A stretch of DNA of 64,000 nt from Zingiber officinale (lineage: Eukaryota; Streptophyta; Magnoliopsida; Zingiberales; Zingiberaceae): NCBI RefSeq assembly GCF_018446385.1, contig NC_055988.1, positions 164,498,209 through 164,562,208 of the forward strand, written 5' to 3'. The translations under genes were made by a program, and so were the position numbers. The notes beneath the pieces are model-generated. The model was given only the letters and a program-made list of their open reading frames with translations. It was not told the DNA's origin and searched no databases. Numbering within the stretch: position 1 is the first letter of the stretch; every line of letters starts with the position of its first letter. Of this stretch, positions 21,254 through 33,992 are shown in pieces.

Positions 21254-24200
21254 TGTAACGACCCACCTTTCTACACTACTACTATTCTCTAAAGGTGGAC
21301 GCTACTTGACTACTAACTCTACTTAACCGGTATGATTAAAAATCACATAGAAACTCTACCGAAAAATTTCGACAGAGTCTCCCCTGTACCGGTGACCCCA
21401 AACTAGGATACATAACATGTATACTCAGCCACAGGCGGCTGGAACATATAATTTCACAACCACGCAGTATAATAGCACATTAAAAATATGAAACTACTCT
21501 AGCAATGGCAAACAACCATATCACTCCAACAATAGGAGGTATCAAACTACAAATGCGGAAATAAACTCAATTTCAATATAACATTAAAAGAGAACTAAAA
21601 GAAAACTCTTGACAATTTTGTCAGCTAATTCTGGATCTCTCCATAGTCCACACATCACACACCGTCACAGCACCTCCTTGTCGCCTTCTTCCTTATACTT
21701 TAGCTTTTTCCTTTATCGGCAGTAGGAGGAAAATAGTATCTATAAGCTAAAAGCTTAGTGAGCGCTATCCTACTCACAAAAACTCGATATGCATGTATAT
21801 AAATAAAAATGCTAAAACTGAATGCTAACATGTAAAGCTACTCATGCTCATAAATAGCCAAGAAATCAACTAACTGGAAAACTAACATGTATAGCTACAA
21901 ATGCTCATGAATAGCAAAGAAATCATATCATGCTAACTGAAATACTAAACATGTATAGCTAATCATGCTTATAAATAGCAAAGGAACTAACTGAAATACT
22001 AAACATGTACAACTAATCATGCTCATAAATAGCGAAGAAACTAACTAAAAAGCTAACATGTAAAGCTAATCATAGAACTATCATGTGTATCAATAAGAAA
22101 CTGAATCGATACCTAAGCTAAACTAATTAATGCTAAACTGAGTCTAACTTTTATTCACATAACTAATTTGTGAAGTTTTGAAAACTATTTACATAATAGA
22201 TCAAAATAGTAATCATGCTGCTAATGGGTCTACTTGTTGTGCGCGCATCCCTAACTAAACCCGGATTGCAAGTTCCGAGTCTAGTAGGGTTTACTAGGTT
22301 ATCTAAACCTAGGGACGATTGTGGGAGCCCAACCCAATGGATATCTAATCCAGTGCCACTGCTGAAAATAAAATACTGATTTCATAGCTAATTTTCTTAC
22401 CTTGCTTTAATTAGGTTATCTGAACCTAGAACTAGGTTATCTCAACCTAGAGGCGATCGTGGGAGTCCACCCATTGGACCGTAGTCCCATATAAGTTGAA
22501 GCAAGACTAAATAAGTTATTTTAAATGCTTCTACTGCATTAATCGAGCTATTAAAATGCCTACAGTAGCATTATATTGAGCTAAGCATTTTATCAAGCAC
22601 TTGGTGTGCACTAGAACACACCCTACGTACTGAAAAGCTGTATACAAAGCTTAACATAAATCTGCATGCAAAGCCTAACAAAAATCTGCATATTAAGCCT
22701 ATCAAAATCTACATACTTTACTTATCTAAAATCTGCATACTAAGTTTATCTAAAATCTGCATACTAAGCTTAATAAAATCTGCACTTAAAATTATGCTCG
22801 CTAAGCTAACAAAATTCCGCTCTACAAGCTCTAGGATTGTCTCGGCAATTTAACAGTAAACAAAATTGTATAGCAACTCCAAAGGGGTTGTTCATGCTTA
22901 GTTGTTCTACACCAATTATAGCTATTTAAGGTCACACATAACCTATGTACTCTTTTACTGTTTAAGTCGATAAGGTACTGTGGTGTGTCATCTCTTATGG
23001 ACTATTCTTGCTAGCTACTTAACGTATAAAGCTTATTTGAATAATTCTATCTCCACATGATTTCCTTCTCTCCTTCATACCAGCACCTTACATCTAAAAC
23101 TACACTGTTTAATTTGCATCAAGTCATTTGCACGAACATTTCGCTACTCTATCACAAGTATGCATTATAAAACATAACTAATTTCACTAAATCTTTCCAT
23201 TATACCCCTTCTGTCTCCACACCAAAATCTGCAATGCTACAATATGCAAAAATCTGCACTACTCCTAAATGCAAAACTTCACTAAGAATCTACATAACAT
23301 GCTACTCCAAATTCTGCATTCTAAGCTTTATAAAAATCTGCTGGATCTAAACTGAAATATCAAACTGCACAACTAAGGATTCCAAACTGCATGTTAAGGA
23401 ACTAACAACAAAAAGGGTCTATAGCATGTTAAATAATTGATCATACAAGGGTCTAAATAAGCCACAGAAACCAAAACTTCGTGCATGGATTAGCTACTAA
23501 GGATCCAACTGAAACTTTCCGAATTAAATCAGTTCATTGCTGTTTACTTGGCAACAAAGGGTTTAGAACTGCATGTTTAAAGGAATGAACAGAGAACTGC
23601 ACAAATCCTAATACACAGCAAATTTCAAAGACTGTTCTATTCATGCCAATTTAGTAGCACCACTCATTCTGATACTATCAAAGCTATCTCATCCAAAATC
23701 AAGAAAAGTATAAACATAACATTAAGATCATTGTTTCATTGACCTAACTTCCCAAGCAACCTAACAACCAGGAATTATCTTATACTCAAAAAAAGACCAA
23801 AATCAATAATCCTTCTTCATGTTCAATGCTACAAAGATTTGCTACTAAGAACTTATGAACATAGCTTTTCTTCACGTTCTGTTAACAAAGCATACTATTC
23901 TGCAGTAAACTATAACATCAACCTTAAAATTCAAAGCTCCACTGAACTCAAAACACCATTCAATCCTCCAAATAACTTCTCGATCAGGCATTTGATCAAA
24001 CAGGTATTATGCAGGAATCTCACAGCCTCAACAACATAAAAGAAATCAAATCCAAATTCGTTCCTAGCCATGTGAGAGCCATGAAAATCGCGAACAGAAC
24101 CCCACTTATAAATCCGAATCCTCACCTTATCGAACTGGTCACATAAACGTAAACCAAAACAAACAAATTCCATTTCCTTTCTTTGAGGTACACGGCAACA

Positions 24201-25035
24201 AGCCAAAAACCAAAAACTTCACAGCAAACTTCGAAAGCAAGAAGAACGAGAATCCGGAACTACTCCTACTGCAGGTGAGTAGCAACTCACCTTCGTTTCC
24301 TTGATTCACAGCCGAAGGAGGAACTTCTAATTCTTCTAGGGCTTGCGGCGAGCTTGAAATCTCGGTCTTCTTCGCGCCTTCGAGTTCTCTTCGACGAGGA
24401 GACCTCGAATCTGTGAAGAATCGACGGAGAGAAGTGCTCATCGGCCGCCGGAGACGAAGCCCTAGCTTCGTTTTCCTTCGCTCGGGCAGAATCGGCGCCG
24501 ACGCCGTTCGTGAGGGAGAAGAGGAATTTTGAGAAAAACTTAATTTCTCTCTTAACTTATCCCTTTTTATAACCTAGGGTTATTTCTGTTATCAATTATA
24601 CCTTAAATATTTGTCGCTGCCTATTTAATTAGCAACGATCGCTATCCCAGTTGGTCCGTTGGGCTTTGCTTGAAGTCATAGGTTTGGGCTTCGATTCTTG
24701 GCCACACCCCTTTTTCTCCGATTTATTTTAAACATTCCATCTACTGCATATATACAATTCGCTCCATATAAGTTTAACAAAACGAGCGTAGCTCGTCTGG
24801 TCGGCTGTGTCAAGTTACAACCTTGTTCGGGTCCGAGCTCTTGGGTTCAAAACCCGGCTTCAACATATATATTTTTGTCGAAACTTACTTCGCTTAGTAA
24901 AAATACCAAACGACCTCCAAAAATTCCATAAAAATACTCTAAAAATTTCTAAAAATCTCTAGAATATTTCTATAGCATTTCTAGATTTTTATAAGAACTT
25001 TTAGGACTCCAAATCATGAAATTTGGGGTGTTACA
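21254..25035 (-). repeat. LTR 1 of the array
   Basis: A 3782-bp LTR. On the minus strand it has a TATA box (TATAAAAAG, about 24563-24571), a GC-rich leader, a conserved 100-codon frame (24441-24139) and an AAG|GTGAGT donor-like site near 24275-24293. Against LTRs 2 and 3, most differences between 21254 and 22740 fall on CTG trinucleotides; beyond that it matches them closely. Confidence 0.9.
24788..24853 (+). other. tRNA-like A and B box pair inside the array LTRs
   Basis: GTAGCTCGTCTGGT (24788) resembles a pol III A box and GGGTTCAAAAC (24843) a B box. The pair recurs in LTR 2 (29266, 29321) and LTR 3 (33740, 33795) with small changes in the A box. It lies antisense to the LTR and could be a captured tRNA or SINE head. 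No tRNA cloverleaf was verified. Confidence 0.35.
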
Positions 25036-25735
25036 ATTCTCCCTACCTTATAAAAAGTTCGTCCTCGAACTTAGACTAAATCTAGGCATTTCTATCTCAT
25101 ACTTTCCTCACGCTCCTAAGTAACTTCCTCGTGCTCCTGGTTCTAAATGACTTTCACTAACGGTACTCTTTGTTCCTTAGTCTCTTAACTTTTCGGTCCT
25201 CTATCATTCATATCGCACCATACCCATCAGTGGTCCTTGGAAGGCCTGTTATAAAGTCTTTGGAGACCATAGGTGCATTAGTCACACCAAATGACATGAC
25301 TATAAATTTGTAATGTCCATATCTAGTCCTGAAAACTGTTCTGGGTGTATCGCTTTCTTGTTATCATTATCTTTCTAGTTCTAATTACTTAATTGGGGCT
25401 TCTGACTCTCTACTGTCTTATCCTCTATCTTGACATCTAGTTATGCCAAAAAAAAAAAAGACTAGATATCTTCTCTACCCTTTCTAAACATACTTATGCA
25501 TATGTATATAAGAGAAATAAAACTAAAAATGTCTCTATTCTTCCTAAGCATATGTATCAAAACATAGGAAAATTAAACAAGAAACTTCTTCTTACTTAAG
25601 CGCATATAAACAGATACTCTATACTGCAAATTATAAAGAAAGCATGAAAGGAAAACTTAAATACTTTTTTACTTGAAGACGGCAAGGATATGCTGATGTG
25701 TGATGCTGGAGAATGGGAACTGCTCTGATACCAAC
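25036..25735 (-). pseudogene. Internal segment 1 with fused RT and integrase remnants and primer site
   Basis: The minus strand at about 25348-25205 encodes an RT block ([21 protein letters not shown]) followed at once, in frame, by an integrase-start motif (DFITGLPRT), then a stop. In a full Ty3-gypsy element these motifs are separated by the catalytic RT part, RNase H and the integrase zinc finger, so an internal deletion joined them. The initiator-tRNA primer site (TGGTATCAGAGC, minus) is at 25733-25722, two bases from LTR 2. A purine tract (GGTAGGGAGAAT, minus) adjoins LTR 1. It has no coding capacity of its own. Confidence 0.85.
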
Positions 25736-28700
25736 TGTAACGACCCACCTTTCTACACTACTACTATTCTCTAAAGGTGGACGCTACTTGACTACTAACT
25801 CTACTTAACCGGTATGATTAAAAATCACATAGAAACTCTCTCCCCTATACCGGTGACCCCAAACTGGGATACATAACATGTATACTCAGCCACAGGCGGC
25901 TGGAACATATAATTTCACAACCACGCAGTATAATAGCACATTAAAAATATGAAACTACTCTAGCAATGGCAAACAACCATATCACTCCAACAATAGGAGG
26001 TATCAAACTACAAATGCGGAAATAAACTCAATTTCAATATAACATTAAAAGAGAACTAAAAGAAAACTCTTGACAATTTTGTCAGCTAATTCTGGATCTC
26101 TCCATAGTCCACACATCACACACCGTCACAGCACCTCCTTGTCGCCTTCTTCCTTATACTTTAGGTTTTTCCTTTATCTGCAGTAGGAGGAAAATAGTAT
26201 CTATAAGCTAAAAGCTTAGTGAGCGCTATCCTACTCACAAAAACTCGATATGCATGTATATAAATAAAAACATGCTAAAACTGAATGCTAACATGTAAAG
26301 CTACTCATGCTCATAAATAGCCAAGAAATCAACTAACTGGAAAACTAACATGTATAGCTACAAATGCTCATGAATAGCAAAGAAATCATATCATGCTAAC
26401 TGAAATACTAAACATGTATAGCTAATCATGCTCATAAATAGCAAAGGAACTAACTGAAATACTAAACATGTACAACTAATCATGCTCATAAATAGCGAAG
26501 AAACTAACTAAAAAGCTAACATGTAAAGCTAATCATAGAACTATCATGTGTATCAATAAGAAACTGAATCGATACCTAAGCTAAACTAATTAATGCTAAA
26601 CTGAGTCTAACTTTTATTCACATAACTAATTTGTGAAGTTTTGAAAACTATTTACATAATAGATCAAAATAGTAATCATGCTGCTGATGGGCCCGGCAAC
26701 TGTACTTGTTGTGCGCGCATCCCTAACTAAACCCGGGATTGCAAGTTCCGAGTCTAGTAGGGTTTACTAGGTTATCTAAACCTAGGGACGACTGTGGGAG
26801 CCCAACCCAATGGATATCTAATCCAGTACAGTGCCACTGCTGAAAATAAAATACTGATTTCATAGCTAATTTTCTTACCTTGCTTTAATTAGGTTATCTG
26901 AACCTAGAACTAGGTTATCTGAACCTAGAGGCGACTGTGGGAGTCCACCCATTGGACCGTAGTCCCATATAAGTTGAAGCAAGACTAAATAAGTTATTTT
27001 AAATGCTTCTACTGCATTAACTGAGCTATTAAAATGCCTACTGTAGCATTATATTGAGCTAAGCATTTTATCAAGCACTTGGTGTGCACTAGAACACACC
27101 CTACGTACTGAAAAGCTGTATACAAAGCTTAACATAAATCTGCATGCAAAGCCTAACAAAAATCTGCATATTAAGCCTATCAAAATCTGCATACTTTACT
27201 TATCTAAAATCTGCATACTAAGTTTATCTAAAATCTGCATACTAAGCTTAATAAAATCTGCACTTAAAATTATGCTCGCTAAGCTAACAAAATTCCGCTC
27301 TACAAGCTCTAGGATTGTCTCGGCAATTTAACAGTAAACAAAATTGTATAGCAACTCCAAAGGGGTTGTTCATGCTTAGTTGTTCTACACCAATTATAGC
27401 TATTTAAGGTCACACATAACCTATGTACTCTTTTACTGTTTAAGTCGATAAGGTACTGTGGTGTGTCATCTCTTATGGACTATTCTTGCTAGCTACTTAA
27501 CGTATAAAGCTTATTTGAATAATTCTATCTCCACATGATTTCCTTCTCTCCTTCATACCAGCACCTTACATCTAAAACTACACTGTTTAATTTGCATCAA
27601 GTCATTTGCACGAACATTTCGCTACTCTATCACAAGTATGCATTATAAAACATAACTAATTTCACTAAATCTTTCCATTATACCCCTTCTGTCTCCACAC
27701 CAAAATCTGCAATGCTACAATATGCAAAAATCTGCACTACTCCTAAATGCAAAACTTCACTAAGAATCTACATAACATGCTACTCCAAATTCTGCATTCT
27801 AAGCTTTATAAAAATCTGCTGGATCTAAACTGAAATATCAAACTGCACAACTAAGGATTCCAAACTGCATGTTAAGGAACTAACAACAAAAAGGGTCTAT
27901 AGCATGTTAAATAATTGATCATACAAGGGTCTAAATAAGCCACAGAAACCAAAACTTCGTGCATGGATTAGCTACTAAGGATCCAACTGAAACTTTCCGA
28001 ATTAAATCAGTTCATTGCTGTTTACTTGGCAACAAAGGGTTTAGAACTGCATGTTTAAAGGAATGAACAGAGAACTGCACAAATCCTAATACACAGCAAA
28101 TTTCAAAGACTGTTCTATTCATGCCAATTTAGTAGCACCACTCATTCTGATACTATCAAAGCTATCTCATCCAAAATCAAGAAAAGTATAAACATAACAT
28201 TAAGATCATTGTTTCATTGACCTAACTTCCCAAGCAACCTAACAACCAGGAATTATCTTATACTCAAAAAAAGACCAAAATCAATAATCCTTCTTCATGT
28301 TCAATGCTACAAAGATTTGCTACTAAGAACTTATGAACATAGCTTTTCTTCACGTTCTGTTAACAAAGCATACTATTCTGCAGTAAACTATAACATCAAC
28401 CTTAAAATTCAAAGCTCCACTGAACTCAAAACACCATTCAATCCTCCAAATAACTTCTCGATCAGGCATTTGATCAAACAGGTATTATGCAGGAATCTCA
28501 CAGCCTCAACAACATAAAAGAAATCAAATCCAAATTCGTTCCTAGCCATGTGAGAGCCATGAAAATCGCGAACAGAACCCCACTTATAAATCCGAATCCT
28601 CACCTTATCGAACTGGTCACATAAACGTAAACCAAAACAAACAAATTCCATTTCCTTTCTTTGAGGTACACGGCAACAAGCCAAAAACCAAAAACTTCAC

Positions 28701-29513
28701 AGCAAACTTCGAAAGCAAGAAGAACGAGAATCCGGAACTACTCCTACTGCAGGTGAGTAGCAACTCACCTTCGTTTCCTTGATTCACAGCCGAAGGAGGA
28801 ACTTCTAATTCTTCTAGGGCTTGCGGCGAGCTTGAAATCTCGGTCTTCTTCGCGCCTTCGAGTTCTCTTCGACGAGGAGACCTCGAATCTGTGAAGAATC
28901 GACGGAGAGAAGTGCTCATCGGCCGCCGGAGACGAAGCCCTAGCTTCGTTTTCCTTCGCTCGGGCAGAATCGGCGCCGACGCCGTTCGTGAGGGAGAAGA
29001 GGAATTTTGAGAAAAACTTAATTTCTCTCTTAACTTATCCCTTTTTATAACCTAGGGTTATTTCTGTTATCAATTATACCTTAAATATTTGTCGCTGCCT
29101 ATTTAATTAGCAACGATCGCTATCCCAGTTGGTCCGTTGGGCTTTGCTTGAAGTCATAGGTTTGGGCTTCGATTCTTGGCCACACCCCTTTTTCTCCGAT
29201 TTATTTTAAACATTCCATCTACTGCATATATACAATTCGCTCCATATAAGTTTAACAAAACGAACGTAGCCCGTCTGGTCGGCTGTGTCAGGTTACAACC
29301 TTGTTCGGGTCCGAGCTCTTGGGTTCAAAACCCGGCTTCAACATATATATTTTTGTCGAAACTTACTTCGCTTAGTAAAAATACCAAACGACCTCCAAAA
29401 ATTCCATAAAAATACTCTAAAAATTTCTAAAAATCTCTAGAATATTTCTATAGCATTTCTAGATTTTTATAAGAACTTTTAGGACTCCAAATCATGAAAT
29501 TTGGGGTGTTACA
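25736..29513 (-). repeat. LTR 2 of the array
   Basis: A 3778-bp LTR, highly similar to LTRs 1 and 3. It lacks about 23 bp near its left end (after 25832) that the other two have. The same leader frame (28919-28617) and GTGAGT donor-like site are kept. Confidence 0.9.
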
Positions 29514-30203
29514 ATTCTCCCTACCTTATAAAAAGTTCGTCCTCGAACTTAGACTAAATCTAGGCATTTCTATCTCATACTTTCCTCACGCTCCTAAGTA
29601 ACTTCCTCGTGCTCCTGGTTCTAAATGACTTTCACTAACGGTACTCTTTGTTCCTTAGTCTCTTAACTTTTCGGTCCTCTATCATTCATATCGCACCATA
29701 CCCATCAGTGGTCCTTGGAAGGCCTGTTATAAAGTCTTTGGAGACCATAGGTGCATTAGTCACACCAAATGACATGACTATAAATTTGTAGTGTCCATAT
29801 CTAGTCCTGAAAACTGTTCTGGGTGTATCGCTTTCTTGTTATCATTATCTTTCTAGTTCTAATTACTTAACTGGGGCTTCTGACTCTCTACTGTCTTATC
29901 CTCTATCTTGACATCTAGTTATGCCAAAAAAAAAGACTAGATATCTTCTCTACCCTTTCTAAACATACTTATGCATATGTATATAAGAGAAATAAAACTA
30001 AAAATGTCTCTATTCTTCCTAAGCATATGTATCAAAACATAGGAAAATTAAACAAGAAACTTCTTCTTACTTAAGCGCATATAAACAGATACTCTATACT
30101 GCAAATAATAAAGAAAGCATGAAAGGAAAACTTAAATACTTTCTTACTTGAAGACGGCAATTAGTTGTGTGGTGATCTTATAGGTGGGACACTTACTTGC
30201 AAT
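29514..30203 (-). pseudogene. Internal segment 2, RT-integrase remnant without primer site
   Basis: Near-identical to internal segment 1, including the RT-integrase fusion (about 29825-29680), up to GAAGACGGCA near 30160. The last 43 bases before LTR 3 differ completely and contain no tRNA-Met primer site, so this unit could not start reverse transcription in the normal way. Confidence 0.85.
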
Positions 30204-33200
30204 TGTAACGACCCACCTTTCTACACTACTACTATTCTCTAAAGGTGGACGCTACTTGACTACTAACTCTACTTAACCGGTATGATTAAAAATCACATAG
30301 AAACTCTACCGAAAAATTTCGGCAGAGTCTCCCCTGTACCGGTGACCCCAAACTGGGATACATAACATGTATACTCAGCCACAGGCGGCTGGAACATATA
30401 ATTTCACAACCACGCAGTATAATAGCACAATAAAAATATGAAACTACTCTAGCAATGGCAAACAACCATATCACTCCAACAATAGGAGGTATCAAACTAC
30501 AAATGCGGAAATAAACTCAATTTCAATATATATAACATTAAGGAGAAAAGAAAACTCTTGACAATTTTGTCAGCTAATTCTGGATCTCTCCATAGTCCAC
30601 ACATCACACACCGTCACAGCACCTCCTTGTCGCCTTCTTCCTTATACTTTAGCTTTTTCCTTTATCTGCAGTAGGAGGAAAATAGTATCTATAAGCTAAA
30701 AGCTTAGTGAGCGCTATCCTACTCACAAAAACTCGATATGCATGTATATAAATAAAAACATGCTAAAACTGAATGCTAACATGTAAAGCTACTCATGCTC
30801 ATAAATAGCCAAGAAATCAACTAACTGGAAAACTAACATGTATAGCTACAAATGCTCATGAATAGCAAAGAAATCATATCATGCTAACTGAAATACTAAA
30901 CATGTATAGCTAATCATGCTCATAAATAACAAAGGAACTAACTGAAATACTAAACATGTACAACTAATCATGCTCATAAATAGCGAAAAAACTAACTAAA
31001 AAGCTAACATGTAAAGCTAATCATAGAACTATCATGTGTATCAATAAGAAACTGAATCGATACCTAAGCTAAACTAATTAATGCTAAACTGAGTCTAACT
31101 TTTATTCACATAACTAATTTGTGAAGTTTTGAAAACTATTTACATAATAGATCAAAATAGTAATCATGCTGCTGATGGGCCCGACAACTGTACTTGCTGT
31201 GCGCAACCCGGGATTGCAAGTTCCGAGTCTAGTAGGGTTTACTAGGTTATCTAAACCTAGGGACGACTGTGGGAGCCCAACCCAATGAATATCTAATCCA
31301 GTACAGTGCCACTGCTGAAAATAAAATACTGATTTCATAGCTAATTTTCTTACCTTGCTTTAATTAGGTTATCTGAACCTAGAACTAGGTTATCTGAACC
31401 TAGAGGCGACTGTGGGAGCCCACCCATTGGACCGTAGTCCCATATAAGCTGAAGCAAGACTAAATAAGTTATTTTAAATGCTTCTACTGCATTAACTGAG
31501 CTATTAAAATGCCTACTGTAGCATTATATTGAGCTAAGCATTTTATCAAGCACTTGGTGTGCACTAGAACACACCCTACGTACTGAAAATCTGTATACAA
31601 AGCTTAACATAAATCTGCATGCAAAGCCTAACAAAAATCTGCATATTAAGCCTATCAAAATCTGCATACTTTACTTATCTAAAATCTGCATACTAAGTTT
31701 ATCTAAAATCTGCATACTAAGCTTAATAAAATCTGCACTTAAAATTATGCTCGCTAAGCTAACAAAATTCCGCTCTACAAGCTCTAGGATTGTCTCGGCA
31801 ATTTAACAGTAAACAAAATTGTATAGCAACTCCAAAGGGGTTGTTCATGCTTAGTTGTTCTACACCAATTATAGCTATTTAAGGTCACACATAACCTATG
31901 TACTCTTTTACTGTTTAAGTCGATAAGGTACTGTAGTGTGTCATCTCTTATGGACTATTCTTGCTAGCTACTTAACGTATAAAGCTTATTTGAATAATTC
32001 TATCTCCACATGATTTCCTTCTCTCCTTCATACCAGCACCTTACATCTAAAACTACACTGTTTAATTTGCATCAAGTCATTTGCACGAACATTTCGCTAC
32101 TCTATCACAAGTATGCATTATAAAACATAACTAATTTCACTAAATCTTTCCATTATACCCCTTCTGTCTCCACACCAAAATCTGCAATGCTACAATATGC
32201 AAAAATCTGCACTACTCCTAAATGCAAAACTTCACTAAGAATCTACATAACATGCTACTCCAAATTCTGCATTCTAAGCTTTATAAAAATCTGCTGGATC
32301 TAAACTGAAATATCAAACTGCACAACTAAGGATTCCAAACTGCATGTTAAGGAACTAACAACAAAAAGGGTCTATAGCATGTTAAATAATTGATCATACA
32401 AGGGTCTAAATAAGCCACAGAAACCAAAACTTCGTGCATGGATTAGCTACTAAGGATCCAACTGAAACTTCCGAATTAAATCAGTTCATTGCTGTTTACT
32501 TGGCAACAAAGGGTTTAGAACTGCATGTTTAAAGGAATGAACAGAGAACTGCACAAATCCTAATACACAGCAAATTTCAAAGACTGTTCTATTCATGCCA
32601 ATTTAGTAGCACCACTCATTCTGATACTATCAAAGCTATCTCATCCAAAATCAAGAAAAGTATAAACATAACATTAAGATCATTGTTTCATTGACCTAAC
32701 TTCCCAAGCAACCTAACAACCAGGAATTATCTTATACTCAAAAAAAGACCAAAATCAATAATCCTTCTTCATGTTCAATGCTACAAAGATTTGCTACTAA
32801 GAACTTATGAACATAGCTTTTCTTCACGTTCTGTTAACAAAGCATACTATTCTGCAGTAAACTATAACATCAACCTTAAAATTCAAAGCTCCACTGAACT
32901 CAAAACACCATTCAATCCTCCAAATAACTTCTCGATCAGGCATTTGATCAAACAGGTATTATGCAGGAATCTCACAGCCTCAACAACATAAAAGAAATCA
33001 AATCCAAATTCGTTCCTAGCCATGTGAGAGCCATGAAAATCGCGAACAGAACCCCACTTATAAATCCGAATCCTCACCTTATCGAACTGGTCACATAAAC
33101 GTAAACCAAAACAAACAAATTCCATTTCCTTTCTTTGAGGTACACGGCAACAAGCCAAAAACCAAAAACTTCACAGCAAACTTCGAAAGCAAGAAGAACG

Positions 33201-33987
33201 AGAATCCGGAACTACTCCTACTGCAGGTGAGTAGCAACTTACCTTCGTTTCCTTGATTCACAGCCGAAGGAGGAACTTCTAATTCTTCTAGGGCTTGCGG
33301 CGAGCTTGAAATCTCGGTCTTCTTCGCGCCTTCGAGTTCTCTTCGACGAGGAGACCTCGAATCTGTGAAGAATCGACGGAGAGAAGTGCTCATCGGCCGC
33401 CGGAGACGAAGCCCTAGCTTCGTTTTCCTTCGCTCGGGCAGAATCGGCGCCGACGCCGTTCGTGAGGGAGAAGAGGAATTTTGAGAAAAACTTAATTTCT
33501 CTCTTAACTTATCCCTTTTTATAACCTAGGGTTATTTCTGTTATCAATTATACCTTAAATATTTGTCGCTGCCTATTTAATTAGCAACGATCGCTATCCC
33601 AGTTGGTCCGTTGGGCTTTGCTTGAAGTCATAGGTTTGGGCTTCGATTCTTGGCCACACCCCTTTTTCTCCGATTTATTTTAAACATTCCATCTACTGCA
33701 TATATACAATTCGCTCCATATAAGTTTAACAAAACGAACGTAGCCCGTCTGGTCGGCTGTGTCAGGTTACAACCTTGTTCGGGTCCGAGCTCTTGGGTTC
33801 AAAACCCGGCTTCAACATATATATTTTTGTCGAAACTTACTTCGCTTAGTAAAAATACCAAACGACCTCCAAAAATTCCATAAAAATACTCTAAAAATTT
33901 CTAAAAATCTCTAGAATATTTCTATAGCATTTCTAGATTTTTATAAGAACTTTTAGGACTCCAAATCATGAAATTTGGGGTGTTACA
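30204..33987 (-). repeat. LTR 3 of the array
   Basis: A 3784-bp LTR ending GTTACA before the right target duplication. The leader donor-like site reads GTAAGT here rather than GTGAGT, still a good donor. A 5'-side deletion near 31203 removes about 13 bp present in LTR 2. Confidence 0.9.
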
Positions 33988-33992
33988 CCAGA

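Larger units (their letters stand above)
21254..33987 (-). mobile_element. Composite array of three LTRs and two internal segments (Ty3-gypsy derived)
   Basis: The order is LTR 21254-25035, internal 25036-25735, LTR 25736-29513, internal 29514-30203, LTR 30204-33987. One target duplication, CCAGA (21249-21253 and 33988-33992), bounds the whole array; none is seen at inner joints. LTRs begin TGTAACG and end GTTACA. The purine tract and primer site place the element on the minus strand. LTRs near 3.8 kb with a 0.7-kb interior fit a non-autonomous large-LTR derivative of a Ty3-gypsy (probably Tekay/Del-like chromovirus) element. The array likely arose by unequal recombination between copies. Confidence 0.9.

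Noticed and set aside
24139..24441. Real 100-residue protein gene conserved three times
   Set aside because: Conservation is explained by near-identity of the three LTR copies; no independent constraint is visible, so it is noted only as a leader frame.
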